The position numbers were made by a program, and so were the translations under genes. Positions 45,012-59,517 of a DNA stretch of 64,000 nucleotides are shown here, one piece after another (the stretch's first letter is position 1; the number at the start of each line of letters is the position of its first letter). The notes beneath the pieces are model-generated. The model ran no database searches, was not told the DNA's origin, and saw nothing but the letters and a program-made list of their open reading frames with translations. The DNA is from Sanguinoderma infundibulare (taxonomy: Eukaryota; Basidiomycota; Agaricomycetes; Polyporales; Polyporaceae), in contig JAVLRN010000002.1 in NCBI GenBank assembly GCA_032821775.1, forward strand, positions 4,092,001 to 4,156,000, read 5' to 3'.

Positions 45012-46795
45012 ACGACAGGCGCGTCTCTTGGGTGACGATTCTTTGGACCTTATCGCATGCACACACTCCTGCTTCTTACTATAGTAGACCGACCACGACG
45101 CACCCTCCCAGAAAAGTTGTCCTTATAATGGGATGCACTGCTCACGACCTCCGTGCTTAATATACATCTCCCTTCCACCTGACCTCTTCAACGTTCGGCC
45201 GATCGCCGGGCATGCGTTTGCTCGCACAAGACCCGACCTGACGCTCAGCCATGTTTTTCAAATCCACCAGGCGGCGTGCTTACTTTGATGGATGCACCTG
45301 TTTCTTTCCACTGCTCCTGCGCGATTGTAGCAGGCATGATTTCATGTGAACGTATCCACACTGCAGCCACGTCTCTCCCTGGGGCGCGCCCTTCCATGCT
45401 CCGCTCGTTCCGATTTCTTGCGGTTTGGCAACGTCTTGGAAGTGGACGTCCAGCATCCGGTTGCCCCGTATGTGGAGTAACTTTTCATTGAACCTAAAAG
45501 CTTCTGACAGCCACTATCTCAGCGTGTAACGTCCGAGTTCTCATGACCAGTTTCCGATGCTTTCTATGACTACAGAGCATTGTGTTCGTGCTTCCAGATC
45601 TTCTGTAAACAGGCCGGAGGCGTTGGGGGAGCGGTTGTAACTCGTAATAAAATGGGTATGTGCAATCCGCCTCAGCGCGTCCAAGTGTCCAAACGGTAAT
45701 GGCTTGGATGGGATATCTCGCATGCTGGCACCTGGACACAGTAAGGTGTGTCCCACGTCCCTGGTCCTTGGTTGCGGACGACATTTGCTAACCTGAAGGA
45801 CACAGGGAATGGAAGTGTGGTCGATTATCCATGGCAGGTGTCGACCAAGCATATCCGAGGAACCCGTTGACGGTACTTATCGTGTTTTCAATGTGAATCT
45901 CACCTGAAGGCCATACCGCAATACGCAATGTGGGTTCTTTACTCGTGCTCAGAGGGAGATCATTCATCGCAATGCAAGCTAATTTAGAAATGGCCATTAG
46001 CTGTACCCCCTTCAAACTTTGTTTCGTGCCGAGCGGAAATTCGCCACCGCGGACCGAGTCGCCCTCGGCACGAGCACCACGCCGCACTCCAGGCGCGAAC
46101 GCGTGCTTGCCGCCGTCGCGAAACTCAAGTCGACACAGGCCGCGGACCTGTTCGACTTCGCGCATTGTCACCCCAATGGTACGTCGCTGCTCAACCACGA
46201 GAACCGTGTGCCTCGTCAACGCGCTCGCGCGAAGACCGCCGATGCGAATCTTCATCCTCGAGATTGAAGAGCCGATGCCCACAGTGCAACGGTAGTGCCT
46301 GGTATGTACGGTTTCAGTTCATACATTTCAAGCACGAGCTCTGACGGGTGACAACTGTTGAACCAATTTCGTCCAACTAGATCGTTAGATTGCTCTCGCC
46401 GTAATCTACGCAATCGCGACGTCGCATTCTCTGATGGGCAGTCAATGTTCCAACCACGACTTGGGTTCGAGTGAGCGCCGTTTTTACCATTCTACAATTG
46501 TGCCTGATCATCTCTGCCGACCTACGTCCACGTCCTGGCGTATCTCGTTCGCAACTTGCCCCACTACTTGTCTCTCACCCCGCAAGGTTCTTAAAGACGA
46601 GGTTAGACACCCAATTTCTATGAACGGCAAGGCACGGTCCACATGATGCTCGATCCTTCGCACTCGGCAGCCGAGCGAAGGCAAAGGTAGCTTACTGAGC
46701 CTCGTGCTATCGGTTCACATAAATGGAGAGGAACCGAGCTAGTGGTCGGTCAAGACTCTCCGCCCATCTCTGCCATCTCGCTAGACCCTGCTGAA
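45012..46795. other. intergenic with one coding-like segment
   Basis: No complete gene. An exon-like island at about 45999-46173 (after CCATTAG, before gtacgt) has strong GC3 bias and encodes RERVLAAVAKLKSTQAADLF, but I find no start, partner exons or family. Confidence 0.35.
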
Positions 46796-48965
46796 ATGGA
46801 TGCGAGTGTACAGCTTGACGACCCGAAGCGCATCGGGGACCCCTACAAGGACGCCGACCACACCATAGAAACCTCCAAACCTTCCCCAATGAAGTCGGAA
46901 GTGGAGAGGAGGCTGGTACGGAAACTAGACACGCGCATCATGCCATTACTCTGCGCCATGAATTTCTTTTCGTGTGAGTTGTTTCATCCAGTGCGCACAC
47001 CCTTATAGTTACACTTACAGCTCTTACTAGTCCTGATGAGATCCAGTGTCGGCAACGCGGGCCTGCAAGGGCTCCCACAGGACGTTCTGCACGGCGACCC
47101 CACAGGAGTGCTCTTCGATTGGGTCAATTCGGCATTCTACTTTCCGTATGTGAGTTCCTGCATCGAAATCGTCTCGGATCGTACTATGACTTGACATTCA
47201 TGATGCTCGTAGGTGATATGCCATGTCCCGGCGGTCATGCTTTTCAAAGTCTCTCCACCTCACATCTGGCTCGGATGCGTCACCGTTGCGTGTGCTTTGT
47301 GCTCGACACTAGCCGTATGTTCAAGTTTTTCCCGTCCTGTGGTTTGACGTACTTGACCGGACGTACCAGGCCTCTGCATTCAATTTCACCGGAATCATGG
47401 CGGCTCGTATCGGTGTGGGCTTCTTTGAGGCGGCATTTGTTCCTGCTTGCCTACTTTACCTAAGTACGTATCAGTCATGGGATTTCGTGAACACTTTTAA
47501 TCTGCATCGCAGCATTTTTCTACACACGGGAGGAGATAGGAATCCGGACCGCATACTGGTCTGGAGTCTCGTCCCTCTCGGTGTGCATTGGCGGCCTGCT
47601 CGCCTTCGCTGTCCAACACGGTCACATGCCCATCGCGAACTGGCAGCTATTGTTCATTGTCGAAGGTGTCCCCGCTGTCCTGATAGGCCTTGTTGCCGTG
47701 TTCGTCTTACCTGATCGCCCCGACAAAGCGCGCATCTGGAAGGGCGAAGAACAGAACTTAGCACTGGATCGCGTGAACAGAGGCTATCGAGCAGACGTAG
47801 GCAGAGTGCTGAACAGGAGTGCGTATCACGATGTCGTTGACCGACATACCAGCTTATTTGTGTTTCGGTCAGGGCACGCCATCGCTGGCTTGAAAGACTG
47901 GAAGGTGGGATCCCTTCAATGCAGCTCAACGAAATTGTATTCACGCCAGTGCCTCCAGGTCTACGGCTTTGGGATGATTCTATTCTGTGCGAACTGTGGA
48001 GTTTCGAGCCTTACTGGATTCCTACCGACTATAATCACTACATTCGGCTTCAGTACGTAGGATGTTCCTTACTACCTGACCCAGGCGCTGATGCACCCCT
48101 AGCGAATGGCACGGCGCAAATACTTACCGTCCCTCCCCCAGCCACCGGCTTGATTGTCCTATATTTGTGTGCGCGCGCATCAGATCGGTTGCAGACACGA
48201 GGTCCGTTCATCGTCGCAAGCTGTTTGGTCGCAGGCATCGGTTATACGTGCGCCATTCTTCCCTCTACCCAATCATATCCGCGTTCACAGTCTCACGGCA
48301 TCTTCGACATCTTTCAGGCTCTTGCTGAACATCGAATCGAACGTGCATGTTCGCTATTTTGGTACGATCTTTGCCAACGTCGGGGTTACTTGTACGATCG
48401 GCATCATGGGCGCCTGGTGTACGTATCTCGTCCGCAATTGCAGTGGTCCTCGTACTCATATATAGGACTTGTTCGCTCCGAAACAGTTGCGCACAACTTT
48501 GGATCCGAGAGCAAGAAAGCGGCGGGAATGCCGCTATCCTTGGCGATTGGACAATGCGGCGACATCCTCGGCTCGCACTTGTTCCCATAGAAGGCCCGCG
48601 ATATACGTATGTTCACGGGTGTCTTGCTATTCTCATGCTATGCGTAGATGCTCATCTTTCCAACAGCAAGGGGTTTGCCGTCACTGCAGGTCTACAGTTC
48701 CTCGGAGCACTCGTGGCAAGTGTCCTCCATGTGAGTCATAACGAGGCGATCTTTCATGAACAATGACGAGCGGGTCTTCTCGAGCAGGTGTACTACCTCT
48801 GGGAGAATCGGCGCAGAGATCGAAAGTACGGCAAGCCTGTTAAAGGAGAACCTGTGGACACGTCTGAGTTGGCTGACAAGGCGAGTATTATGCCATCTTG
48901 GCTCGCAGAGTCCTTACGCTCACGTGTTGCCGTTTTAGGCACCTAGCTTTCGCTACACGCCATAG
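46796..48965 (+). pseudogene. MFS anion:cation symporter (allantoate permease/DAL5 type) with a frameshift
   Basis: Exons 46796-46973, 47031-47149, 47213-47314, 47370-47463, 47513-47818, 47873-47904, 47959-48052, 48103-48247, 48291-48418, 48487-48606, 48667-48730, 48788-48880 and 48939-48965. The family layout is clear: GLQGLPQDVL, GFFEAAFVPACL, WQLLFIVEGVPA, NVHVRYFG and AAGMPL.LAIGQCG, closing with APSFRYTP. In exon 10 the frame meets TAG at 48588-48590 just where EGPRY should follow; one missing base explains it, and downstream exons remain coherent. The last intron (48881-48938) uses a GC donor. The conserved Asp of the DR(S/T)NIGNA motif is replaced by Met in FLMRSSVGNA. Either a recent pseudogene or a sequence error. 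Predicted plasma-membrane carrier for small anions. Confidence 0.75.
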
Positions 48966-49657
48966 TGCGCGGACTGCGTCGTTCTGTCGAATCTACAAGC
49001 GGTGAGGGTGTTTGCAGATTTTGGAGGTGTTAATTTGTCTCTTCCATTTCTTCCTTCAATCGAGCAGGTTCCGTTTTGTGTTCTCCCACTATGGGATGGG
49101 TATCGTCGACGATCTGGGTTCAATCGGACGCCCTTCTGCCATTTAACCACATATCCAGATGTTCGATCTGAAGCCTTGGCTGCTAGGCTCAGACCTGCGA
49201 ATCGGCTGGACGCACTGATTCGAAGCCAACGTCCGGCCCGATGGACATTATCAAACTCTATTGTAGGCCTCGTGTATATCCTGCCCGGATTGGCAAAGGC
49301 GGGATATCTGAACACGTTCCCAAGGGCCACAAGGCGCCCCGATCCCGCTATATATCCGGATACTTAACTTTAACTGTGGCAAAGTTTAACACCGCCTCTG
49401 TCGGGGTCAGGTTAACCGCTCAAACTTGGGCCTATGCTTCAACAACCATTGGGCTATCCGTGGATGATATGCAGCAAGAATAGCAATCAACTGCGCTTTT
49501 CTGCATTCCAGCTGGGCGTCTGCTGCCCTCGTAAGTCCGTACAGGTTAGCGGTCAGTCTCGGCCTGTGCCAGTGCTCGAGTTCCTCGCATATATAAGACG
49601 CTTGCAAGTGCCAACGAGTAGCTCTCTTATCTCAGTCCGTCTTCGCACTACCCCTTC
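48966..49657. other. intergenic with Zn2Cys6 promoter
   Basis: No gene seen. TATATAAG at 49590-49597 lies 61 nt upstream of the next ATG. Confidence 0.5.
49590..49597 (+). promoter_or_regulatory. TATA box of the Zn2Cys6 gene 49658-50323
   Basis: TATATAAG at a normal distance from the start codon; it helps to fix the start. Confidence 0.55.
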
Positions 49658-50323
49658 ATGCAAGAGACTTTCAGCCAAACAATCCCTTTGGATTGGACTC
49701 CATACTTCAATCCTCTCCCTCCTCACGGTTTCTCCTGGAACCAAAACTCGGAGTTCAACTTCGTAACACAAACCCCATCCGACTACGTCCAGCCGGAGCC
49801 AACCGGCACCGTCATTGACGTCTTGGGAAGTGGTCCTTACGTTGCGGTGAACTCGGCATTGTTTATAGGTACGTGCTAAACTGAACGAATCACTTCGATA
49901 CTGAGCATGAAGGTGATGCAGAGTTGATCAACGTTTTTACCCAGAGAACTCGCCAGCTTCATGACTTCTCCACCTCTCCATATACGACAAACCTCCCTAC
50001 AGCTAATACTATGGATGAATCACTGTTTGGGATCGCGGCCGCGGATCCGGGTTTTTCGACCAATATCATGCCTCACCATAACGTTGCTACTCACAATCCA
50101 CGCAAGCGAACCAGAGCTGCTGTGGGTGCCATTGTCGTTGATTCACCAACATGCACGCATAGCTGACCCGATCATTTTGCAGTGCAAGGGCTGTCATGAC
50201 TCGCGGAAGACATGCGGCGAAGATCGACCATGCATCAGATGCTTGACGAGGGGCATTTCATGCGAAGATCGACCTCGTAAGAGGCCTAAGACCAGGGGCG
50301 TTCGGGGAGTCAATTATACATAG
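49658..50323 (+). CDS. small protein with C-terminal Zn2Cys6 cluster
   Basis: Exons 49658-49868, 49922-50121 and 50183-50323 give about 183 aa. The first 137 residues are polar with no known domain. The last exon begins with the first cysteine of C-x2-C-x6-C-x5-C-x2-C-x6-C, so the sixth cysteine is two residues closer than in the other four paralogues. It ends after a basic tail, EDRPRKRPKTRGVRG. The preceding exon ends PRKRTRAA, giving basic residues on both sides. The 61-nt phase-0 intron before the cluster matches the other family members. In the three small minus-strand genes the cluster is near the N-terminus; here it is terminal. A likely DNA-binding regulator without an obvious separate activation domain. 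Confidence 0.75.
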
Positions 50324-50958
50324 TTGTTGTTGGAAGGACTTCACCATTCAGGAACTGGTTCATGGGGCGATACTGCTCCATAGCAGTGACAAGATCTTGT
50401 TGAAGGGTTTTGGGTCGTGTTGGAGTACTTGTTCGCAGGAGACTAGGAGGAGACAGGACTCGCCACAACCCCATCGTCACCGTCGCATCTAACCTATTCT
50501 ATTACATACACGTACTTTACCGTATTGTTGCGCATTGGACCGTTCGCATCATGCTGTTCTAGGCAGAGGTGAATGACTGACCGAGTCGAACTGGGAACCC
50601 GGTGTCTGGCAGGACCTGCGCTTGCCCGATACTGGCTGACGACCTTGTTACAACCTTTCAACTTTTGAACTTTTCATTCTCGAATAGAAAGCGGGCATAC
50701 CTGGCATATAGGCATTCGCTCAACTATCCGGCTCCCCTGGACAGACCTGTTCTTTGGTCGTCCCGGTCATCTAACTCGAAGGAGATGATTTTGTGCTCTT
50801 TGATTCGGACACCGACCGTTAAGGGATGTGAGCCCATCTAAGCTTTGACTTGTTTGCATCGCAGGATGACACAGCTCAGAAAGTCGAGAGAACGTGCTCG
50901 GAGAAGATATACCATAAATACACGGCCCACACATCCACTAATACACGACCGGCAGCTT
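50324..50958. other. intergenic between convergent genes
   Basis: 3' flanks of the Zn2Cys6 gene and SEC23; nothing else seen. Confidence 0.5.
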
Positions 50959-53774
<2,816 letters not shown>

Positions 53775-54396
53775 CGTTGGTGTAGATCCTGGTGGCTTTC
53801 GTAGAATGTGTCGGATCCCTGCAGGCGCTGATGACGGACGTGTCGAGCTCGCCGACCTCCGCGCATTCCTCCCTTCCAGCCCTCCGCCGCATTCAAGCGG
53901 AGCTTCAATCTACTGACTTCCACGTTTGCATGTGCACAGTCGTCATCATCGACCTTCGCTTATTCTGCAGACTCGTGTTACTCGAGCCAGAGGCTCAGAG
54001 CGTACTCTGCAGTGTCTTGCTTTTTGCTATGCCACCCCCATGCCTCAGATTTCATGTTCAATGGTATGACGGTTTCAGACCATCCATTCATCTTGGTCGC
54101 GAGACTTCTCTTCATCATCCGGAAGCGGTTACAAGGAGTCAAGCTCAAGGGCGAGATGGCCGACATTGCTTCCCAGTGCTGACCGGTCCGGAGGATTATT
54201 ATGGCCGAGCCGTTTATTGTGACGGAGAGCCGCAGGCGTAGAGATGTCGTTATCTCACGCCCGCAGCAGTCTCCCGTCTCCCGTCTCCCATCCTCTCTCC
54301 TTGCCTGCAACGTTACGCTTCGTCCCGGCCCTTGCCATGTGCTATCTAGTGACTATCTGAGACGCGTTACAGCTTTAGAGCGTCCGGAGTCTCGAC
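53775..54396. promoter_or_regulatory. divergent promoter region, SEC23 / MFSD5-like
   Basis: Head-to-head starts at 53774 (-) and 54397 (+). No additional gene; no clear TATA box on either side. Confidence 0.45.
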
Positions 54397-56246
54397 ATGG
54401 CTTCCTTCTATGAGGTGCAGCTTGTTACCCTTGTGTCTGCCTGCGTAGTTTTGTTCCTCCTGGAGAAGTACTTGCTGCGTAGGAACCCAGCTACGGGACA
54501 CTTGATGGAACGCAGTGCGCCGCATTCCGTTGTTTCCGGACTATCCATACGCTATCTATCGGTCTATGCTATTATCATGGGTGAGTTTGGCCGCCTTTCG
54601 TTTGCTCGTGGGCCGCTCTGACGCAACTGTGTAGGTGCGGATTGGTTGCAGGGACCCTACATCTACTCCGTTTATCGTGAGCAACACGGCTTGCCTGAAC
54701 GCCTAGTCGCACTTCTCTTCGTCCTCGGTTTCCTGACCGCAGGTGTCGCTGCACCAGTTGTTGGTGTTTGGGCCGATCAATAGTGAGTCTATCTGACCTT
54801 TTCGAATCGGAATAAGCGCTAAACTGCATGAATGGATTCTCTCATCTCCACAGTGGGCGCAAGCGCATGTGCATGGTGTTTTGCGTGAGTTACATGGCTA
54901 CATGTACCCTCATACAATTCCCTTCCCTACCCCTCCTGTTCGCCGGACGGTTACTGGGAGGGTTCTCAACAGCCATCCTGCTTTCTGCCCCTGAATCTTG
55001 GCTTGTTGCTTCTGCGAATAACCTGAACTTGTCTTCTCGAGATCTATCCACAATCCTTGGTCGTGCAACCCTGGTCAGCAGTATCACGGCAACTGTCGCC
55101 GGCATAGTCAGCAACAAACTAGTAGAGCGCACTGCCCTGTTCTCCTCAACGTTCATGGCTAGTGCAGCGTTCCTTCTCCTGGGCTTGGTGTCAATCGCTT
55201 TCATTTGGACCGAGAACCGAGGTTTAGCCACCTCCCCCAGAACGGAGCTTTTCGATTTGAAGCGCATATCTGAAGCCTGGCGCATCGTCCACGAGGGTGA
55301 GTAAACGTTAGGCACATAACATAGGATGATACTCACTATGGCACTTCAGACAAACGACTTCTCGTCCTGGGTCTGACGCAGACCATATTCGAGGGATCAT
55401 TGTATCTATACGTCTTCCTCTGGGTCCCGTTCCTCCAAGAATCGAAGTCCACTGCGGGTTCCCGGTGCCGCGCCCTCCCGCTCGGCTATATCTTCTCCTG
55501 CTTCATGATATCCATGACCCTGGGCTCCATCCTCTACACCTCCATCGTTTCTCTATCGCGACTCGACACAGATCGCTCCCATGACCCCACGCCCTCGCCG
55601 CCCGAGACCGAACCCCCCAGCCACAACCATCCTACCACTGATAGCCCCAGCGATCATCATTCTCCCCCCATCCCTCACCAAGATCTTCCCGATCGTCGTT
55701 CACATCATGCGCACGAACGCGCGATCGCCCTACACGCAAAACTCAGCGCAGCGGTCTGCACGGCGAGCGCGCTCGCGCTCCTCGTGAGCGTCGCGGACGC
55801 GCGGGAGCACGTCCGCTTCTGGGCGTTCTGCGCCTTCGAGGCCTGCGCCGGAATGTACTACCCCGTGCAGGGTATGCTCCGCGGGAGGCTCGTCCCTGAC
55901 GAGCATCGAGCGACGGTACGTGGTCTTCGCCAGCGTTCTTAGTTTGAAGCGTTGAGGCTGACGGGAACTGCTGTTATATCTATACCACTCGCCTCCGTGA
56001 CGAAACCGACGACGCGATTCCGTCCGTGCTTCGCAACTCCGCAATGTGTATACATAGCTGTCGTCATTGTTCCGTGTACCGCTGAACATCTTCGTCACGG
56101 TGTCGCTGTTGACTGGAGTATCCTCGGCGCGGAGGTTCGTCCTTTCGGCATGCGCGGGACTGCTTGTTTGCTCAGCGGTCGTCACCGCCACGGTGCTCGT
56201 TCGCCGCACGCGAGGTCCCACCCTCGCGAGCTTGCGGACGAGGTAA
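54397..56246 (+). CDS. MFSD5-like molybdate-anion transporter
   Basis: Exons 54397-54580, 54635-54782, 54854-55296, 55350-55915 and 56058-56246 give about 509 aa. The order of motifs follows the MFSD5 (molybdate-anion transporter) branch of the major facilitator superfamily: GADWLQGPYIYSVY after the first membrane segment, GVWADQYGRKR in the loop 2-3 signature, GGFSTAILLSAPESWLV, TQTIFEGSLYLYVFLW and FRVPLNIFVTVSLL. A His/Pro/Ser-rich cytoplasmic loop of about 60 residues is inserted in the second half. The last intron is 142 nt, longer than the others, and could hide a small exon. Substrate by homology only. Confidence 0.87.
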
Positions 56247-58018
56247 CTTCCATCCCGCTAACCCCGGCGACGGCTGTTACAGATGTTTCAACACCTATTT
56301 CAATGTGAGCCCTAGTTTGTCGATCACCCTGATATGTGGCGGAGGGACTTACGTATTCCCGCATGACGAATCCGACTCCTCAAGGTCGACGAATGATTTG
56401 GTCCGACGATTGCCACCCCATCTGCGCTTATAGACCGTGTGGACATCGAGTTTTGGTGTTGTGAGGTGAGACGACAGCTCCGAAGTCGTCGTGTTTAGAG
56501 GAATGAAAACCGAACATGAAGTGAAGCGATGTCATGAAGTCAAACCGCGGTTGACAGCAAGCACCGTCGGAGCTCGTTGCGACTCGAAAAGTCTGTTGCC
56601 ACACATTAATTGTCGACTTGGGAGCTTGCGACTCCCGACCATCGTCAGTCCCTCCAACGAGCTCCGACAACTCAGTATTACAATCAGGGTGTGTGATGAG
56701 CTGGGACGCCACCTTGAGCGAAGTGAGTCGTTTGAAAGTCTCCGGAGCTGTGTTCCGCTGAAGGCATAACGTCACGCATCGTTGCCATATCACCGCCCAA
56801 TCCTTGTCATCGTCCCTCGCCATCAAATTCAACACCGCTCCGATCTTCTAAATATTCTTCTGTCTCCCTCGGGCGCCCCGAACGCTGTGCCAGCAGGGAA
56901 CATACACGTGTTGCACCACGTAGTCCCGAGGGGCCCTTCCCTTCGTCGTCGATGCAGCACTGCCACCAGTCCCCAAGAGTCCCCAGGGCGACTGACGGTG
57001 AGAATAACGTGGTGCTGCATGTGGCAGCATATGTCATTTGGGATGGTTTCAGCCTTACAGGCCCTTGTCTTCTCCATTCCCATGTCCTACGATCCATGTG
57101 TCTTGCCAGCTAGGGATCGGACGCGCAAGAACCACTGAGCGGCGTCGAAACATGATGAACAGGCCGGTGGACCCACAAAAATCAGGAAACGATACACTTC
57201 GCTGACATGCTCGCATCCGGGCACCGCTTCAGCGATTTTTGGCGCGGTGATTACCGGATTCGGGGCCACATGCTGCGCATGGGAAGGTAACGAGGCGATG
57301 TGCTGGTGGGATTTACTCCTTTGGACAGTCAAGGTCTGACGAAGGTCATCGTCTCATGCGACCGGTCATTTGAAACTTTCGAGTCGGCGACGTAGATAGT
57401 GTCGTCCCGCGTCCCGTCGAACGCAGTCTCGGAACCACGCTCGGTGTCGCAATCGGACTGGCGGTTATCCACGCGCTCACCATATGGCGGAGACGCGCCT
57501 CCCCGCGCCTTGGATGTCTCGTTGCGCAGATCCTCGGTCAGGGATCACCTGGTTGTTGCCGATTTCAAAGATCACGAATGGGGTAAACGCTGGTTGTCGA
57601 CACTGTACCGCTGGCCTACTGATTTCTCCATGAATATCCACCTGGTGACCTGGGACAAGGCGCCAGGACAGCGTCTCCTGCCGCGGTGTCGGTGAGAGCG
57701 TCCTCGGATGCGGTGAGATGAGTATGTAATGGTTTCAGCGTCGTCTTCCGAGTGCGCCACCTCCCTTCTTCCCGTCGACCTTCTTTGCCAGAGCGTTATA
57801 TGCTCTCCCCCGGAGCTCGTCCCCCAACTGTCCCGCCCCCCGATTAACGACCTGTGAGTGCTTGATGCTTTTATGCGAGGCGGTCGATGCTGACGGCGAT
57901 ATCGTTCTTGCCGGTTTTGGACTGCTGTGGCTCGCTTGGCACTATGCTGCGCCGGTTCCGGTTTTGGCTTCCTGACATGCATCGTCTCCGGTGCGTGGAT
58001 ATGACAGGATAAATTAAT
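56247..58018. other. intergenic, nothing recognised
   Basis: Many short frames on both strands; none with motifs or coherent exon structure. Confidence 0.4.
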
Positions 58019-59052
58019 ATGTTCACTTTGAGGAGGAACGGAGCTACGCTGCTAGACATTGCTGATGATAGCACGAGGCTTGTGTATGATGGCTCCTGGG
58101 ACCAGACCAGCGTGGACACCCAAGACGGCGCCGCCACGGTTCATGCTTCCGCGTCTTCAGGATCGACGGTCAAGTTTGCTTTCAACGGTGCGTCTCCCAG
58201 CCCATTTCCATTTCTAGTGGCTTCGTCCCCGTCTCCCCGCTGACGACACGGTCTGCCAGGAACGTTCGTGGCCGTGTACGGGGTTGTGGATGGCGGCGAC
58301 TCTGTGACTGCGTCCTTTCAGCTCGACGACGGGGAGCCAGTCACACCAAGTGTCCCGCGACCATCCGATGGCAAGATTTTGTCGAATTGGCCGTTCTTCT
58401 CTACGAGCCCTCCGATAACCCCTGGCTTGCATAAGCTTACGATCACGTTGAAGAAGGGAACGTTCAACCTGGACTACATCCAGTATACCACGCTCGATGG
58501 CCATAACGACTCGACTGGAGATCCCGTTCAGGTCCCGGCGACCTCCCCTCCGTCGAGATCCTTCGAGCCAGGCCCTGCACGTGGTCAGCTTCCTTCGGCT
58601 GCAATAGTCGGCATCATCGTCGCGGCTGTCCTCCTTGTCATCGGAGTGGTGTTCATAGCCATCTTCGTACGCCGACGATCAGCACGGAGGGTGCGGCACC
58701 GAAAGCTGGACTCGGAAAAGCCAATCGACATAATCTACGAGAGTGCGTCCTCGTTCTTGCATACACATGTTACATGTTTGCTGCGCATGAACACTGTGCT
58801 AACAACGCCGAACTCCTCGGATGTTCAGATGCACCCATGTCACCTCCAGTCGCTGCAGCATCCCGCAATCCCTTCCGACGGCTCAGCAAAGTCTACCGTC
58901 CAACGCCGGCACGCTCCACCCAGAGCTCGAAGACCACGGCGTCGTCCGCTCCGACATCCATCACGCAGTCTTCAGCGATGTTCACGTCCGTCATCATGCT
59001 CTCCCCTGCTCTCTCGATGGTCTCGGAAGAGTCAGGCCAACAGGACGTATGA
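58019..59052 (+). CDS. single-pass membrane protein with extracellular beta-rich domain
   Basis: Exons 58019-58187, 58260-58742 and 58829-59052 give about 291 aa. The N-terminal 165 residues resemble the lectin-like extracellular modules of many Agaricomycete membrane proteins (VYDGSWDQTS, then GTFVAVYGVVDGGDSVTASF and LHKLTITLKKGTFNLDYI). One strong membrane segment follows (SAAIVGIIVAAVLLVIGVVF), with an immediate RRRSARRVRHRK stop-transfer, so the C-terminus is cytoplasmic and Ser/Thr-rich. No signal peptide is visible before the ectodomain, which suggests a missing first exon or a signal-anchor topology. Function unknown; perhaps surface sensing. Confidence 0.72.
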
Positions 59053-59517
59053 CGATTCCTTGCGCCTCTGTCGGTTTCATCGTGTGCTCCCGCCTTATGA
59101 CCTTTACTACTATTCGAACTAATACGGCCGACTCGGACGATGGACTTGCAACTTCGATTTGTATCCATTTTGCACATACCACCCGCACTCGTCGCTATAC
59201 CACTGCATCACTGTATTACCACGCGATATGTAATATAGCCCTTACTAGTTCTGCTCATACGCATCATACTTCTTCCCGCTAATGCCATATAACTGCTTGT
59301 TTCCTGTAGGCTGCGAGTGTTACTTTTGGCAGTCGGCGTATTGCCTAGTTTGGCAATTGAAAATTAAAACCCCGCCCGAGGTAAGCGCCGGGCCTGGAGT
59401 GGGCGAGGGCAAATTGTTTGCAGTTACGTCGACGACACTCGCCTCTTCCCCCCGCGCTCTCTCTCCCTCTGTCTCTAACCCGCTCTCCACCGCTCACTCA
59501 TCGGTTTCTGGGCCATT
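59053..59517. other. intergenic with GBP2-like promoter
   Basis: No gene; pyrimidine-rich stretches precede the start codon at 59518. Confidence 0.5.

Noticed and set aside
47919..48590. 223-codon frame as an independent gene
   Set aside because: It reads through MFS exons and introns in mixed frames; spliced exons match the transporter instead.
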